A stretch of DNA of 64,000 nt from Parvularculaceae bacterium (GCA_028284065.1 JANQSJ010000007.1:248001-312000), one strand, 5' to 3'; counted from the stretch's first letter, positions 34,000 through 45,890 are shown. The notes: generated by a model from the letters alone, not told the origin. A program made the numbers and translations.

Positions 34000-35445
34000 T
34001 CAGAACAGCGACGCGGCCGCCGATGTCGCCGCGCGCTCAAGCGGACCGATGAGGAATAACAGGCCCGGCAACATGATGACGGCGGAGAGGCTGGCCGTCA
34101 GGCCGAGCCGCACGCCCGGCCCGGACGCGAAGGCGGGCGCGGCCTCGTCAAACCACATGATCTTGACGATCCTCAGATAATAGAACGCCGCCACCGCGCT
34201 CATCAGCACGCCGATTATCGCGAGCCAGACAAGGCCCGCCTCAACCGCCGCGCCGAAGACGAAGAACTTGCCAAAAAACCCGCCCGTCGGCGGGACGCCG
34301 GACAAAGAGAAAAGCAGGATGCCGAGAATGAGCGCGAGGCTCTTGTCGGTCTCCGCAAGCCCGGCCAGGTCGGAAACGCTTTCCGTGCGCCCGCCCTGCC
34401 GACGCATCAGGAGGACGCACGAGAACGCCCCGATGGTCATGACGATATAGACCGCCATATAGATCAGCACGCTCGAGACGCCGCGCTCCGTACCCGCCGC
34501 AAGTCCGACGAGCGCGAAGCCCATATGGCCGATAGAGGAATAGGCGAGAAGCCGTTTCACGTTCGTCTGCACGATCGCCGAGAACGAACCGACCGCCATC
34601 GACGCCACGGCGAGCATGGCGATGACAGGCCGCCAGTCTCCAACCGCTTCGGGAAACGCGCCGACAAGCGCGCGCGCGAAGAGCGCCATGGCCGCAACCT
34701 TCGGCGCGGCCGCGAAAAAGGCCGTCACCGGCGTCGGCGCGCCTTCATAGACGTCGGGCGTCCACATGTGGAACGGCGCGGCGGAAACCTTGAAGGCGAG
34801 CCCGCAGATGAGAAAGACAAGGCCGACCACGAGGCCGGGGTTCGCCTCCTCGCCGGTCGCCACCGCGGCGATCGCGTCAAAGCCTGTGGCGCCCGTAAAT
34901 CCGTAGATGAGCGACGCGCCATAGAGCAGGAGCCCGGAGGACAACGCGCCGAGCACGAAGTATTTCAGGCCCGCCTCCGTCGACCTGTGGCTGTCGCGAT
35001 TGATCGCCGCGAGCACATAAAGCGCAAGGCTCTGCGTCTCGATCGCCATATAAAGCGAGATAAGATCGTTCGCCGAGACCATCAGCGCCATGCCGATGGC
35101 GGCGAGGAGGATGAGGATCGAGTATTCGAACCGCCTGACGCCGCTGCCCTGCCGCTCCTCGTTCGACATCAGGATCGCAAACGCCGCCGCGCCGAAGATC
35201 AGCGCCTTGGAGAATTGCGAGAACGCATCGATGCGGAACGCTCCTGCGAACGCCTCGGCGTCGACGCCGCCCCCGAGCGCCACGAGCGCCGTGGCGGCGA
35301 GGAGCAGGCCGATAGCGGCAAGCGGCACGATCTCGTTATCGCCGTCCTCCGTCTCCTGAAAAACGCCATAGATCAGGAGCCCCATCGCGCCGAGGAGCAG
35401 CGCAAGCTCAGGCAGGAAAACGCCAAGGGAGCCGAGCACATCCAT
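34000..35445 (-). CDS. nuoN: NADH-quinone oxidoreductase subunit N
   Basis: This 481-residue, 14-helix antiporter-like subunit of the complex I membrane arm has an SAxPFHMWTPDVYEGAPTPVTAF segment with the conserved Lys-containing helices around it, and LAYSSIGHMGFALVG. It contributes one of the proton-translocating channels. It is the last nuo gene, 5 bp after nuoM. Confidence 0.96.
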   Translation of the reverse strand: MDVLGSLGVFLPELALLLGAMGLLIYGVFQETEDGDNEIVPLAAIGLLLAATALVALGGGVDAEAFAGAFRIDAFSQFSKALIFGAAAFAILMSNEERQGSGVRRFEYSILILLAAIGMALMVSANDLISLYMAIETQSLALYVLAAINRDSHRSTEAGLKYFVLGALSSGLLLYGASLIYGFTGATGFDAIAAVATGEEANPGLVVGLVFLICGLAFKVSAAPFHMWTPDVYEGAPTPVTAFFAAAPKVAAMALFARALVGAFPEAVGDWRPVIAMLAVASMAVGSFSAIVQTNVKRLLAYSSIGHMGFALVGLAAGTERGVSSVLIYMAVYIVMTIGAFSCVLLMRRQGGRTESVSDLAGLAETDKSLALILGILLFSLSGVPPTGGFFGKFFVFGAAVEAGLVWLAIIGVLMSAVAAFYYLRIVKIMWFDEAAPAFASGPGVRLGLTASLSAVIMLPGLLFLIGPLERAATSAAASLF

Positions 35446-35450
35446 GCGGA

Positions 35451-37037
35451 TCAGCCTCCGGTCCGGGAGAGAAGCCCGGCGTCGTATGTGTTCATGAGAA
35501 GATCCACCGACGGCGACAACACGCTGAGCGCCGGGTGCGGATAAACGCCGAGATAAAGCGCGAAGGCCATCAACAGCACGAGCATGGAAAGCTCTCGCGC
35601 GTCGACGTCGGGGATCGTCATCAGCGACTCCTTGGTCAGTTCGCCGAACATCACCTGGCGATAGAGCCTAAGCCCGTAGGCGGCGGAGAGGATCACGCCG
35701 AAGGCGGCGAAGAATGCGATCCAGGAGTTCACTTTGAACGCGCCGGCCATGGTCAGGAATTCGCCGACGAACCCTGAGACGCCCGGCAGGCCGACATTCC
35801 CCATCGTAAAAAACAGGAAGATGAAGGCGTAGAACGGCATGCGGTGGACGAGCCCGCCATAGGCCGCGATCTCGCGCGTATGCATGCGGTCATAAACGAC
35901 GCCGACGCACAGGAAGAGCGCGCCGGAGATAAACCCGTGGCTCACCATCTGGAAGAGCGCACCTTCAATCCCCTGCTTGGTGCCGGTGAAGATGCCCATG
36001 GTCACGAAACCCATATGGGCGACGGAGGAATAGGCGATGAGCTTTTTCATGTCCTCCTGCGCGAGCGCGACGAGCGAGGCGTAGATGATCGCGACCACGG
36101 AGAGGGCGAAGACCACAGGCGCGAAGTCGGCGCTGGCGATCGGGAACATCGGCAGGGAGAAGCGCAAGAATCCGTAGCCGCCCATTTTCAGGAGGATCGC
36201 CGCAAGGATAACCGAGCCCGCCGTCGGCGCCTGCACGTGAGCGTCGGGCAGCCAGGTATGGACCGGCCACATCGGCATCTTCACGGCGAACGAGGCGAAG
36301 AACGCCCACCAGAGCCAGGTCTGCGCCCCTGGCGGGAACTCCGTCTGCTGCAGAGTGGGCACGTCCGTCGTCCCGGTCTGGGCGAACATCCACAGGATCG
36401 CCACCAGCATCAGGACGGAGCCGAGAAAGGTGAAGAGGAAAAACTTTATCGCGGCGTAGACCCTGCTCGGCATGCGGTAGCCCGCAAACTCCTTAACGCC
36501 CTTGGAGCCCCATACGCCGATGACCAGAAACATCGGGATGAGGCTGCCCTCGAAGAAGAGATAAAAGACGATGAGGTCGAGCGCGCAGAAGACCCCGATG
36601 ACGAGGGTCTCCATCACCAGGAACGCGATCATGTAATCGGCGACGCGGGTCGTGATCGAATTCCAGGAGGCGATGACGCAAATCGGGAAAAAGAACGTCG
36701 TCAACAGGACGAAGAGGATCGAGATTCCGTCGACGCCCATCTTGTAATTGACGCCGGCGATCCACTCCGACTCCTCGACGAGCTGATAGCCGCCGACAGT
36801 CGGGTCGTAATAGGCGACGTATACGAACAGTGAGATCAGGAAGACGCCGAGCGTGAACAGAAGCGCGACGCGCCTGGCGTTGCGATCGACGTCTTCGAGC
36901 GCCTCCGGCGCGATGGCGCCGCCGTCGACCCGGCGGGCGGTCGCCCGGCCTAGAATAATGAAGAACGCGCCCGCGAGCGGCGCAAAGGCGATGAGGCTGA
37001 GCCAGGGAATAGAAAGCGCGTCACCGAAATCAGTCAC
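35451..37037 (-). CDS. nuoM: NADH-quinone oxidoreductase subunit M
   Basis: The 528-residue, multi-helix antiporter-like subunit has [40 protein letters not shown] and [15 protein letters not shown], the usual proton-channel helices. [17 protein letters not shown] is also diagnostic. Its ATG overlaps the nuoL stop by 4 bp. Confidence 0.97.
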   Translation of the reverse strand: MTDFGDALSIPWLSLIAFAPLAGAFFIILGRATARRVDGGAIAPEALEDVDRNARRVALLFTLGVFLISLFVYVAYYDPTVGGYQLVEESEWIAGVNYKMGVDGISILFVLLTTFFFPICVIASWNSITTRVADYMIAFLVMETLVIGVFCALDLIVFYLFFEGSLIPMFLVIGVWGSKGVKEFAGYRMPSRVYAAIKFFLFTFLGSVLMLVAILWMFAQTGTTDVPTLQQTEFPPGAQTWLWWAFFASFAVKMPMWPVHTWLPDAHVQAPTAGSVILAAILLKMGGYGFLRFSLPMFPIASADFAPVVFALSVVAIIYASLVALAQEDMKKLIAYSSVAHMGFVTMGIFTGTKQGIEGALFQMVSHGFISGALFLCVGVVYDRMHTREIAAYGGLVHRMPFYAFIFLFFTMGNVGLPGVSGFVGEFLTMAGAFKVNSWIAFFAAFGVILSAAYGLRLYRQVMFGELTKESLMTIPDVDARELSMLVLLMAFALYLGVYPHPALSVLSPSVDLLMNTYDAGLLSRTGG

Positions 37038-39253
37038 TGGCCGCCCCCTGCGCGCGCGATCACATAGGTCAGAAGGACGGCGACCCCGATAAGCATGGCG
37101 AAGGCGTAGTGGTACATGTACCCCGTCTGCACCTTCACGAGGCGCCTGGCGCTCGCCGCGACGGTCGCCGCGACCCCGTCGGGACCGAGGCCGTCAATGA
37201 CCCGGCCGTCCCCGGCCTTCCAGAGGAACCGGCCAATCCGCAGCGCCGGCTGAACGAGGATCGCGTTGTAGATTTCGTCGAAATACCACTTGTTCTTGAG
37301 GAACGCGTAGATCATGCCGCCCTCGCGCAGGAGCCCCGGTTTCAACGGGTTGGACCCTGAATAATGCGCGACCGCGCCGGCCGTCCCGAGCAGCATCGCC
37401 GCGAACGGCGCCCACAGGACCCAGGTCGGCACATGGTGGCCGCCCTCCCCGCCATGTCCGCCTTCGGCATGCCCGCTTTCGGCGTAAGCTTCTTCGCTAT
37501 GCCCCGTTGCGGGACCGTGGCCCGCATCTTTCGCGCCATGCGCGTCATCGGCGGCATGCGACGCATCCGCATGGGAACCATCTTTCACGGCGCCCCCATG
37601 GCCGGCGTCGTGGCCCTCGCCATGCTCTTCCCCATGCTCGCCCCCATGGCCGCCGCCGTGCTCCGCCATGGCGATTGCGCCGTTCCAGAACGCGGGGGCC
37701 TTTGATCCGACGAACTGCGGATAGAACGCCATGCCAGCCGCCAGCGCGCCGACGGCGAGCGGCACGAGCGGGAGAAGCATCGCGTTCGGCACTTCGTGGG
37801 GGTGCTTGCGCACATGCTCCGGCGCGCGGCTTGGTCCGTAAAAGGTCAGGAACATGAGGCGCCAGGAGTAAAACGCCGTCATCACCGCGGCGAGGAGCCC
37901 CATGACGAAAGCGAACATGCCGAACGCGCGGCCCTCGGTCCCGGCGAGATAGGCGCTCTCGATCACCATGTCCTTGGAGACGAAGCCCGCGAACCCGAGC
38001 GGCGCGCCGAAGAGCTTGACCCCCGGCACGCCGATGCCGGTGATGGCGAGGGTGCCGATCAGCATGAAGATATGCGTCAGCGGCAGGAGCGACATGACGC
38101 CGCCCATCTTCTTGGTGTCCTGCTCGTGGTGCATGCCGATGATCACCGAGCCTGAACCAAGGAACAAAAGCGCCTTGAAGAAGGCGTGGGTGAAGAGGTG
38201 GAACATCGCCGCGCCATAGGCGCCGACGCCGGCGGCGAAGAACATGTAGCCGAGCTGCGAGCAGGTGGAGTAGGCGATGACCTTCTTGATGTCGTCCTGC
38301 AGGAGGCCGACGGTCGCCGCGAAGAACGCCGTGACCGACCCGACGAGCGTGACCATCGCCGCCGCGGCGGGCGCCGCCTCATAGATTTCCGACGTCCGGC
38401 AGACGAGGAAAACGCCGGCCGTCACCATGGTCGCGGCGTGAATGAGAGCGGAGACCGGCGTCGGGCCTTCCATCGCGTCGGGCAGCCAGGTGTGCAGGAG
38501 GAACTGCGCCGACTTTCCCATCGCGCCGATGAAGAGAAGGACGCCGATTATGGTCAGCGCGTGCCAGTCGGCGCCGAAGACGCTTATGGTGAGTTCGCGG
38601 ATTGGCGCGCCCTCTTCCGCGCCGAAGGGCGTCGCCACCGCGTTCGACCGCACCGCATCCAGGACCGCGTCGAACTGCACCGTCCCAAGAACGTAGAAGA
38701 TGCAGAAGATGCCAAGCGCGAACCCGAAGTCGCCGACCCGGTTGACGACGAACGCCTTGATCGCCGCATCGTTCGCCGACTTCTTCTTGAACCAGAAGCC
38801 GATGAGGAGATAGGACGCGAGCCCGACGCCCTCCCAGCCAAAGAAGAGCTGCACGAAATTGTCCGCCGTGACGAGCGTCAGCATCGCGAACGTGAACAGC
38901 GAGAGATAGGCGAAGAAGCGCGGCTGCTCGCCATAATCCTTCATATAGCCCATGGAATAGACATGGACGAGGAAGGACACTGAATTGACGACGATCAGCA
39001 TCGTCGCCGACAGCGTGTCGAGGCGCACCGCCCAGTCGACGTCAAAGGCGCCGGACTTGATCCACTCAAAGAGGACGACCGTGCGCTGATGGCCGCCGAG
39101 GGCGACATCAAAGAACAGGACCCAGGAATAGGCCGCCGCCAGCCCGACGAGCGACGCGGTCAGGATCTCCGAGGCCTGGCGTCCGCCAAGCCGCGAGACC
39201 GGCATGGACAGCAGCGCGCCGAAGAGCGGCGCCAGGACGACAAATGACTCCAT
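37034..39253 (-). CDS. nuoL: NADH-quinone oxidoreductase subunit L with a histidine-rich loop
   Basis: The protein has 739 residues, well over the usual 610-680. The core antiporter-like domain is normal ([47 protein letters not shown]), and the long lateral helix and final membrane helix are present at the C-terminus. The extra length is a low-complexity segment at about residues 527-606, rich in His, Gly, Glu and Ala, with about 15 histidines in EHGxxHGGEHG-type repeats. It lies between late membrane helices, probably exposed to solvent. Binding of a metal or zinc buffering is conceivable but not shown. Confidence 0.97.
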   Translation of the reverse strand: MESFVVLAPLFGALLSMPVSRLGGRQASEILTASLVGLAAAYSWVLFFDVALGGHQRTVVLFEWIKSGAFDVDWAVRLDTLSATMLIVVNSVSFLVHVYSMGYMKDYGEQPRFFAYLSLFTFAMLTLVTADNFVQLFFGWEGVGLASYLLIGFWFKKKSANDAAIKAFVVNRVGDFGFALGIFCIFYVLGTVQFDAVLDAVRSNAVATPFGAEEGAPIRELTISVFGADWHALTIIGVLLFIGAMGKSAQFLLHTWLPDAMEGPTPVSALIHAATMVTAGVFLVCRTSEIYEAAPAAAAMVTLVGSVTAFFAATVGLLQDDIKKVIAYSTCSQLGYMFFAAGVGAYGAAMFHLFTHAFFKALLFLGSGSVIIGMHHEQDTKKMGGVMSLLPLTHIFMLIGTLAITGIGVPGVKLFGAPLGFAGFVSKDMVIESAYLAGTEGRAFGMFAFVMGLLAAVMTAFYSWRLMFLTFYGPSRAPEHVRKHPHEVPNAMLLPLVPLAVGALAAGMAFYPQFVGSKAPAFWNGAIAMAEHGGGHGGEHGEEHGEGHDAGHGGAVKDGSHADASHAADDAHGAKDAGHGPATGHSEEAYAESGHAEGGHGGEGGHHVPTWVLWAPFAAMLLGTAGAVAHYSGSNPLKPGLLREGGMIYAFLKNKWYFDEIYNAILVQPALRIGRFLWKAGDGRVIDGLGPDGVAATVAASARRLVKVQTGYMYHYAFAMLIGVAVLLTYVIARAGGGQ

Positions 39254-39269
39254 CGCTTTTTCCGGGCCC

Positions 39270-39578
39270 CTAGTTCTTCATCAGGTTGGCGGTGTCGACG
39301 GAGATGTCGCCGCGATTGCGGAAATACGCCACCAGGATGGCGAGGCCGACGGCGGCCTCGGCCGCCGCGACCGTCAGGATCATGAAGGCGAACACCTGCC
39401 CCGTGAGATCGCCGAGGAACTGCGAAAAGGCGACGAAATTGATGTTCACCGAGAGAAGCATCAACTCGATCGACATCAGGATGATGATGACGTTCTTCCG
39501 GTTGAGGAAGATGCCCGCCATGCCGGTGGCGAACAGCACCGCCGCCACCGAAAGATAATGCCCTAGCCCGATGTCCAT
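39270..39578 (-). CDS. nuoK: NADH-quinone oxidoreductase subunit K
   Basis: The 102-residue, three-helix membrane subunit has [44 protein letters not shown], including the conserved glutamates of the proton path. [13 protein letters not shown] closes the protein. It directly abuts nuoJ (no gap) and precedes nuoL by 16 bp. Confidence 0.97.
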   Translation of the reverse strand: MDIGLGHYLSVAAVLFATGMAGIFLNRKNVIIILMSIELMLLSVNINFVAFSQFLGDLTGQVFAFMILTVAAAEAAVGLAILVAYFRNRGDISVDTANLMKN

Positions 39579-40214
39579 CTAGATTCCCTGCCCCGTCCGG
39601 ATATTCTTCATCTCAACCGCCGTCGCGCGGTCGCGGGCGACCTGCTCGGCCGGGTCCTGCTTCCGGACGCCCTCGCGCGTCCGGAAGGTGAGGACGATCG
39701 CGCCGATCATCGCCACCAGCAGGATGACGCCTGCGATCTGAAAATAGTGAACGTAATCTGTATAAAGAACGAGACCCAGCGCCTCTATGTTGTTCGGCGC
39801 CGACGGGTCCGCGCCGGTCTCCGCCGCGGTGGGGACAGGGTGGGCGCGGGCGATAGCATCGTCGTCCGGCAGCGTCCAGGCCGCGACGATGAGCACAAGC
39901 TCCACGACGATGACCGTCGCCAGAGCGCCCCCAATAGGCACATAGCGCAGGAACCCCTGCCGCATCTCCACGAAGTCGACGTCGAGCATCATCACGACGA
40001 AGAGGAAGAGCACGGCGACCGCGCCGATATAGACGACCAGCAGCAGCATCGCCAGATACTCCGCCCCCATCAGAATGAAGAGGCCCGCCGCGCCGAAAAA
40101 GGCGAGGATGAGGAACATCACCGAATGGACGGGGTTGCGCGCGGAAATCGTCATCACGCCCGAAGCGACGACCGTGATGGCGAACACCCAGAACATGAAA
40201 GCGGCGAACGTCAT
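39579..40214 (-). CDS. nuoJ: NADH-quinone oxidoreductase subunit J
   Basis: From ATG 40214 (MTFAAFMFWVFAITVVASG) the product has 211 residues with five helices. It includes NPVHSVMFLILAFFGAAGLFILMGAEYLAMLLLVVYIGAVAVLFLFVVMML, the family core with the pi-bulge helix. The frame extends to 40301 with polar residues not found in the family. A 214-bp gap to nuoI, unusually large for this cluster, may hold an internal promoter or processing site. Confidence 0.95.
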   Translation of the reverse strand: MTFAAFMFWVFAITVVASGVMTISARNPVHSVMFLILAFFGAAGLFILMGAEYLAMLLLVVYIGAVAVLFLFVVMMLDVDFVEMRQGFLRYVPIGGALATVIVVELVLIVAAWTLPDDDAIARAHPVPTAAETGADPSAPNNIEALGLVLYTDYVHYFQIAGVILLVAMIGAIVLTFRTREGVRKQDPAEQVARDRATAVEMKNIRTGQGI

Positions 40215-40428
40215 ACGCGACCCGTTCTTCTTGTCTTCTAGTCGTCCGGTCTTCTGAACTTCATCCGCGTCAGCCCGACGGCCGGATGCGGAAGCGTCCA
40301 TGGCGCAATCATTCGGCGACGTGAGCTGCGTTGGCCGCCGACCCCCGCGCCCTTTTCGGCCGCGAACCGGCGTTGTCTAGACCGCCGCCCCGCGGGTTGC
40401 AAAGCCGGCTCGTCAGCGATGTCGCGCG

Positions 40429-40917
40429 TTACCGATAGGGCGAGTCGAGTTCCAGGTTCCGGGCGATTTCCCGCTCCCAGCGGTCGCCGTTCTCCAGGAG
40501 GCGGTCCTTGTCGTAGAAGAGCTCCTCGCGGGTCTCGGTGGCGAACTCGAAATTCGGCCCCTCGACGATCGCGTCCACCGGGCACGCCTCCTGGCAGAAG
40601 CCGCAATAGATGCACTTCGTCATGTCAATGTCATAGCGGGTGGTGCGCCGCGAGCCGTCCTCGCGCGGTTCGGCCTCGATGGTGATGGCCTGGGCCGGGC
40701 AAATCGCTTCGCAGAGCTTGCAGGCGATGCAGCGCTCCTCGCCGTTCGGATAGCGCCTCAGCGCATGCTCGCCGCGGAAGCGCGGGGAAAGCGGCCCCTT
40801 TTCGAAGGGATAATTGATGGTCGCCTTGGGCCGGAAATAGTAGCGCATGGCGAGGGCGAACGCCTTGACGAAGTCGAGGAGCGCGAAGCCTTTAAGGGCG
40901 CGGGCGATATTCGACAT
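40429..40917 (-). CDS. nuoI: NADH-quinone oxidoreductase subunit I
   Basis: The 162-residue subunit carries two [4Fe-4S] clusters, N6a and N6b. The motifs are [16 protein letters not shown] and [16 protein letters not shown], with eight cysteines, all present. [16 protein letters not shown] lies just upstream. It bridges the peripheral and membrane arms. It starts directly after the nuoH stop (TAGATG). Confidence 0.97.
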   Translation of the reverse strand: MSNIARALKGFALLDFVKAFALAMRYYFRPKATINYPFEKGPLSPRFRGEHALRRYPNGEERCIACKLCEAICPAQAITIEAEPREDGSRRTTRYDIDMTKCIYCGFCQEACPVDAIVEGPNFEFATETREELFYDKDRLLENGDRWEREIARNLELDSPYR

Positions 40918-42000
40918 CTAGCCCCTCCAGCTTTGGAAATGCTCGGCGAGCGGCGGAAAGGCGAGCAGCAGCCCGCTCACCAGAACCACCCAGGCGAGGG
41001 ACAGGGGCAGAAATATCTTCCATCCAATGCGCATCAGCTGGTCATAGCGGTACCTCGGCACGATCGCCTTCACCATGGCGAACATGAAAAAGAAAAAGAC
41101 GGTCTTAATGCCGAACCAGAAGACCGGCAGATTGTCGAGCGGGGTGCCGGGAATGGGCGCATGCCAGCCGCCGAAGAAGAGGATCGTCAGAAGCGCGCAC
41201 ATCAGGACGATGTTGGCGAGCTCGCCGATCATGAACATCAAGAAGAGCGTCGAGGCGTACTCCACCTGATAGCCGGCCACGAGCTCCGATTCGGCTTCCG
41301 GCAGGTCGAAGGGCGGCCGGTTGGTTTCCGCGAGCGCGGAGATGAAGAAGACGACGAACATCGGAAAGAGCGGGATGAAATGCCAGTTCAGCATCCCCAT
41401 CCCCCGGTCCTGGCTCTCGACGATGTCCGACAGGTTCAAAGAGCCCGCCAGCAACAGGACGGTGATGATGACGAAGCCGATGGAGACCTCGTAGGAGACC
41501 ATTTGCGCGGCCGACCGCAGCGAGCCGAGAAACGGATACTTCGAGTTCGACGCCCAGCCGCCGATGATGACGCCGTAAACGCCGAGCGAGGAAATCGCGA
41601 AAAGGTAGAGAATGCCGACATTAATGTCGGCGCCGACCATGCCCGGCCCCACCGGGATCACCGCCCAGCCGACAAGCGCCAGCACGAAGGTCAGGATCGG
41701 CGCGATGATGAAGAGCGCCTTGTTGGCGCTCGCCGGGATCATGGTTTCCTTGAAGACGAATTTGAAAAGGTCGGCGAACGACTGCAGCAGGCCGAAAGGC
41801 CCCACCACGTTCGGACCCTTGCGCATCTGCACCGCCGCCCAGACCTTGCGGTCGAAATACATCAGGAACGCCTGGGCCACGAGGAGCGACAGGAGCACCG
41901 CAAGGGCCTGAATGGTCGTCGGGAGGAGCCAGCCGAGCCAGCCGGCGTCCGTCGGCCGCGTGGAGACGTAGGTCCAGACTGTCGAAAGCAGGTCGTTCAT
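40918..42000 (-). CDS. nuoH: NADH-quinone oxidoreductase subunit H
   Basis: The 360-residue membrane subunit forms the quinone entry site. [35 protein letters not shown] is the hallmark region, followed by [26 protein letters not shown] and [24 protein letters not shown]. It is separated from nuoG by two unrelated genes (DUF2807 and a methyltransferase), which breaks the usual nuoG-nuoH junction. Confidence 0.97.
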   Translation of the reverse strand: MNDLLSTVWTYVSTRPTDAGWLGWLLPTTIQALAVLLSLLVAQAFLMYFDRKVWAAVQMRKGPNVVGPFGLLQSFADLFKFVFKETMIPASANKALFIIAPILTFVLALVGWAVIPVGPGMVGADINVGILYLFAISSLGVYGVIIGGWASNSKYPFLGSLRSAAQMVSYEVSIGFVIITVLLLAGSLNLSDIVESQDRGMGMLNWHFIPLFPMFVVFFISALAETNRPPFDLPEAESELVAGYQVEYASTLFLMFMIGELANIVLMCALLTILFFGGWHAPIPGTPLDNLPVFWFGIKTVFFFFMFAMVKAIVPRYRYDQLMRIGWKIFLPLSLAWVVLVSGLLLAFPPLAEHFQSWRG

Positions 42001-42155
42001 CGGGCTCTGCGCTAACTTTTCGCGGAGCCTTAAGCCGGATCGCAGGTTCCGTCACTACCCCCGCGCGCATTGGCGCGCCTGCGCCGCGGTTGCGACCGGG
42101 TTTCGGGAAGGGCCGCGTCCATAGGACGCGCCAGCGCTTTGGCCGATCTGTCGCC

Positions 42156-42809
42156 CTATTTGACGTCGACCGACCCAAAAAGGCCCGACTTCTTGCGGAC
42201 GTCATTCGGCGAGCCTTCAACCGAGATCTCGCCCATGCCGGAGACCTCGGCGTCGACGCTGCTGGAGGCGTAAACGCTGGCCTCGCCGACGCCGGACACC
42301 TTCACCTTGACGTCGGCGCAGATAAGGTCATCCGCATCCAGTTCGCCGACGCCGGACACGCGCGCATCCAGCGACCCGCAGGTCCCGGCCAGCGTGACGT
42401 CGCCGACGCCGGAGAGCTTCGCCGCGAAGGCGTCCGACTGAACGCCCGTCGCGTCGAGCTCGGCGACGCCGGAAATGTCGACGCCATTGAGAACCGGCAT
42501 GGAAATCATCACGTCGACGCCTTCCCGGTCGCCGCGGCCCTTTTTCCTGCTCTGGTCGAAGACGAGCACGCCCTCTTCGACCGATACCTCGACGCGCGAC
42601 ATTTCCTCTTCGCGGCCTGACAGTTCGATCGAATAGCCGTCCGCGCCCGCTTCGATCTCGACGTCAAAGACGCCCTTGAACGAGACCCGGTCAAAGTCAG
42701 TGAAGTCGAAGCTCTGCTCAACGTCGTCAGCCGCGGCCGGACCGCCGAGCGCAAGCGCCAGCGGCATGGCTATCGCGGCGGCGCGTAAAAGATTTGAAGT
42801 TCCGGTCAC
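42156..42809 (-). CDS. Exported DUF2807 (GIN-domain) protein
   Basis: The 217-residue protein starts at GTG 42809 with GGGAGG 8 bases upstream. A signal peptide ends near GGPAAADD. The body is a repetitive beta-helix typical of DUF2807 (putative adhesin domain): FKGVFDVEIEAG, VDISGVAELDATGV, KLSGVGDVTLAG, RVSGVGELDA, KVSGVGEASVY, EVSGMGEISVEG, about five SGxGx turns. It would act in the periplasm or at the surface. The function is unknown, and the gene has no obvious link to complex I. Confidence 0.85.
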   Translation of the reverse strand: MTGTSNLLRAAAIAMPLALALGGPAAADDVEQSFDFTDFDRVSFKGVFDVEIEAGADGYSIELSGREEEMSRVEVSVEEGVLVFDQSRKKGRGDREGVDVMISMPVLNGVDISGVAELDATGVQSDAFAAKLSGVGDVTLAGTCGSLDARVSGVGELDADDLICADVKVKVSGVGEASVYASSSVDAEVSGMGEISVEGSPNDVRKKSGLFGSVDVK

Positions 42810-42922
42810 GTGCCTCGCCTCCCATTTATGGAATGGATGCTAGCCGCCCGTCGGCGGCGGCTAAAGCCGGCTCGCCGCGCCGGCCGGGCGGCTCGTCGCT
42901 GATCGCCGCTTCGACAAAGCGA

Positions 42923-43678
42923 TTACGCCACCCGCCCGGCGATCATCGCCAGCGGCAAGACCAACCGACGCGGGTCTGCGCCCAATCGCGCGATGGCCGC
43001 TTCTTCAGTCTCTCGAAGCGCAGCTTCAAGGCCATCCTCCCGGGCGCGCGCATGGGCCGACCATGTCCGAAGGTATTCAACGAGGCGTGACGCCGGCCAA
43101 TCGAGCGCAATTTCAAAGGCCGGCTCCGATATCGGATGAAACGGAAAATCAACTTCGTCCCGCGGATAGCCGCGCCAGCTAAGGCGATTGCCGTCGGACC
43201 AGTACGGATCAACGATCTCGGCGATCGGCGCCAGGAGCGCTTGTTCAACCTCTTCGTCCGCCAGGATACGATGGTAGGTCCACGCCGCGAAAATCGCGCC
43301 GGTCTTTGAGACGCGCGTCACTTCCGGCCAGAACTTTTCGAAATCGAACCAGTGGAGCGCCGTCGCCACGGTTACGGCGTCGACGGAGCTATCCGGCAGG
43401 CCGCTCTGATGGGCGGGCGCGACCTTGTATTCTATGCCGGCCGAAGGCGCAGCTTCAGCGACCTGGGCGGCGCTTATGTCCGTCGCAAGCACACGCTGAA
43501 ATCTTTCGCCGAGCGCCCGCGCGGCTTGTCCATTGCCAGTCGCGACATCCAGCGCACAGCCGCGCGTCGGCGCTTGCGCCGCAATCCAATCAAACAGCGC
43601 ATCCGGATAGTTGGGCCGTGCGGCGGCGTACGCCGCTGAGCGCTCTCCAAATGTTGCAGCGTTCGCCAGGTGCGGCAC
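42923..43678 (-). CDS. Class I SAM-dependent methyltransferase
   Basis: I chose GTG 43678, which has GGAG 5 bases upstream, giving 251 residues; the frame extends to 43726 inside nuoG. FGERSAAYAAARPNYPDALFDWI opens a methyltransferase of the type often annotated as methyltransferase domain 11. The SAM motif is CALDVATGNGQAARALGERF; VTVATALHWFDFEKFWPEVTRV is typical. The substrate is unknown. The start lies 3 bp after the nuoG stop, so it is probably translated from the nuo transcript. Confidence 0.88.
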   Translation of the reverse strand: MPHLANAATFGERSAAYAAARPNYPDALFDWIAAQAPTRGCALDVATGNGQAARALGERFQRVLATDISAAQVAEAAPSAGIEYKVAPAHQSGLPDSSVDAVTVATALHWFDFEKFWPEVTRVSKTGAIFAAWTYHRILADEEVEQALLAPIAEIVDPYWSDGNRLSWRGYPRDEVDFPFHPISEPAFEIALDWPASRLVEYLRTWSAHARAREDGLEAALRETEEAAIARLGADPRRLVLPLAMIAGRVA

Positions 43679-43680
43679 GC

Positions 43681-45768
43681 CTACTCCGCCGCCATCTTGT
43701 CCGCGCCGGACATGGCGCGGGCGCATTCGGCCATGGTCTCGCTGGCGCGGGCGATCGGGTTGGTGGCGTAGAAGTTGGCGATCCGCGGCGTAAAGGGCGC
43801 AGCGTCAAGCGGGCCCTCCCGGCCGAGCGTCGCAAGCTCTAGCGGCGCATCCCCGGACGGCCCCTCGCCGATGCGCGCAAAATGCGGCGCGTCCTCGATC
43901 AGCGCCTGGCGTAATGCGAACAGGTCGTCATAAGGCAGCGGCGCGCCAAGCCTGTCCGACAGCGCCCTTAAAATCGCCCAGTCTTCGCGCGCTTCGCCAA
44001 AGGGGAAATGCGCGCGCTGCGCCATCTGAACGCGCCCCTCCGCGTTCGCGAAAATCCCGTTTTGCTCCGTATACGCTGCGCCAGGCAGAATGATGTCGGC
44101 CGCCTTCGCGCCCGCGTCGCCATGGTGGCCCTGATAGATGACGAACGCGCCGCCGAGCCGCGTTGCGTCAAATTCGTCGGCCCCAAGATTAAAGACGACG
44201 TCGATCTCGCGGTCTTGCGCGCCATTCAAGATGCCGGCGAAGTCGCGGCCGCCCTCACCAGGCGTAAGCCCCAGATCAAGCCCCGCGACGCGCGCCGCGG
44301 CGTCGTGGAGAATGTTGAAACCGTTCCACCCCTCGCGGACCACATGCTTGCTGGCGGCGAGAAGCCCGACCGCGCGCAGGACCGCCCGGCCATCGGGGCG
44401 CGCGAGCGCGCCCATTCCGACGATGACCATCGGCCGCTCGGCGCCGTCCAGCATCTCAAAGGCTTTCGGCAAATCGCCGGGGCCTGCGCCGAGATGCGCA
44501 TAGTCGTAGGTGAGATCCGCAGCCTCGCCGACGAGCCCGATCTTCAAAGTCATCGACGCGAGCCAGGCCTTGCGCACGCGCGCGTTCAAAACCGGCGCTT
44601 CATGACGCGGGTTCGTCCCGATGAGGAGGATTGCGTCGGCGTCCTCAACGGCGGCGAAGCCGGAATTGAAGAGATATGCGCCCCGCTCGCCCTGCTCGCC
44701 GAGCGGCGCGCCGTCCTGGCGGCAGTCGATACTGGCGACGCCAAGCCCCGCCATCAGGTCCTTCAGCGCCTTCATGGCTTCCGCGTTGGCGAGATCGCCG
44801 ATAAGGGCGCCGACGCGTTCCGCAGGCGTTGTTTTCAGCTTCTCCGCGGCGAGGGACAGCGCCTCCTCCCAGCGGGCGGGCTTCAGCTTGCCGTCGACGC
44901 GAATGAAGGGCCGATCAAGGCGCTGACGCTTCAGGCCGTCCCAGATGAACCGCGTCTTATCGGAGATCCACTCCTCGTTCACGTCCTCATTGAGCCGCGG
45001 CAGGATGCGCATGACGTCGCGGCCGCGCGCATCAACCCGGATGCTGGCCCCCATGGCGTCCATGACGTCAATCGTCTGGGTCTTGGTCAGCTCCCAAGGG
45101 CGCGCATTGAACGCGTACGGACGGGACGTCAGCGCGCCCACCGGGCACACGTCGATAAGATTGCCGGTGAGCTCCGACGCCACCGCCTTCTCAAGATAGG
45201 TGGTGATCTCCGCGTTTTCGCCGCGATTGACGAGGCCGAGATCGTCGACGCCTGCGACCTCGGTCGCGAACCGGACGCAGCGGGTGCACTGAATGCAGCG
45301 GGTCATGATCGTCTTGATCAGCGGCCCCATGTGCTTTTCTTCGACGGCGCGCTTGTTTTCCTGGTAGCGCGAGCCGTCCCGGCCGTAGGCCATCGCCTGA
45401 TCCTGAAGGTCGCACTCCCCGCCCTGGTCGCAGATCGGGCAGTCAAGCGGATGGTTGATGAGCAGAAACTCCATCACCCCTTCGCGCGCCTTTTTGACCA
45501 TCGGCGTGTTGGTGAATAGCTCCGGCGGCGCGCCGTCCGGGCCCGGCCGAAGATCACGAACGTTCTGGGCGCAGGAGGCCACGGGCTTCGGCGGGCCGCC
45601 CTTCACCTCGATGAGGCACATGCGGCAATTGCCGGCCACCGACAGGCGCTCATGATAGCAGAAGCGCGGAATTTCCTCGCCGGCCATCTCGCAGGCCTGG
45701 AGGAGCGTCAGGTCCGACGGGACCTCGATTTCGTCGCCGTTCACCTTGATGAGGCGGGTGTCGGTCAT
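43681..45768 (-). CDS. nuoG: NADH-quinone oxidoreductase subunit G
   Basis: The 695-residue peripheral-arm subunit carries several Fe-S clusters. The N-terminal [2Fe-2S] motif is [38 protein letters not shown] and [14 protein letters not shown] hold N5 and N4. A molybdopterin-oxidoreductase-like domain without cofactor follows. It starts at ATG 45768, with the divergent sulfotransferase gene beginning 123 bp away. Confidence 0.97.
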   Translation of the reverse strand: MTDTRLIKVNGDEIEVPSDLTLLQACEMAGEEIPRFCYHERLSVAGNCRMCLIEVKGGPPKPVASCAQNVRDLRPGPDGAPPELFTNTPMVKKAREGVMEFLLINHPLDCPICDQGGECDLQDQAMAYGRDGSRYQENKRAVEEKHMGPLIKTIMTRCIQCTRCVRFATEVAGVDDLGLVNRGENAEITTYLEKAVASELTGNLIDVCPVGALTSRPYAFNARPWELTKTQTIDVMDAMGASIRVDARGRDVMRILPRLNEDVNEEWISDKTRFIWDGLKRQRLDRPFIRVDGKLKPARWEEALSLAAEKLKTTPAERVGALIGDLANAEAMKALKDLMAGLGVASIDCRQDGAPLGEQGERGAYLFNSGFAAVEDADAILLIGTNPRHEAPVLNARVRKAWLASMTLKIGLVGEAADLTYDYAHLGAGPGDLPKAFEMLDGAERPMVIVGMGALARPDGRAVLRAVGLLAASKHVVREGWNGFNILHDAAARVAGLDLGLTPGEGGRDFAGILNGAQDREIDVVFNLGADEFDATRLGGAFVIYQGHHGDAGAKAADIILPGAAYTEQNGIFANAEGRVQMAQRAHFPFGEAREDWAILRALSDRLGAPLPYDDLFALRQALIEDAPHFARIGEGPSGDAPLELATLGREGPLDAAPFTPRIANFYATNPIARASETMAECARAMSGADKMAAE

Positions 45769-45890
45769 TGGTGCGGTCTTTTTGCGTGCGTCTATTTCTG
45801 GTGGCGGGATAGGCTAATTCCGGCGGCCTTTCCAGTCGGCCAAGCGCCGCGGAGGCCGGCCTCCAACACCATGGCGAGGAGGATATCTCG

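Noticed and set aside
44008..45519. 503-codon plus-strand frame opposite nuoG
   Set aside because: It is the antisense shadow of NuoG, which has all its Fe-S motifs on the minus strand.
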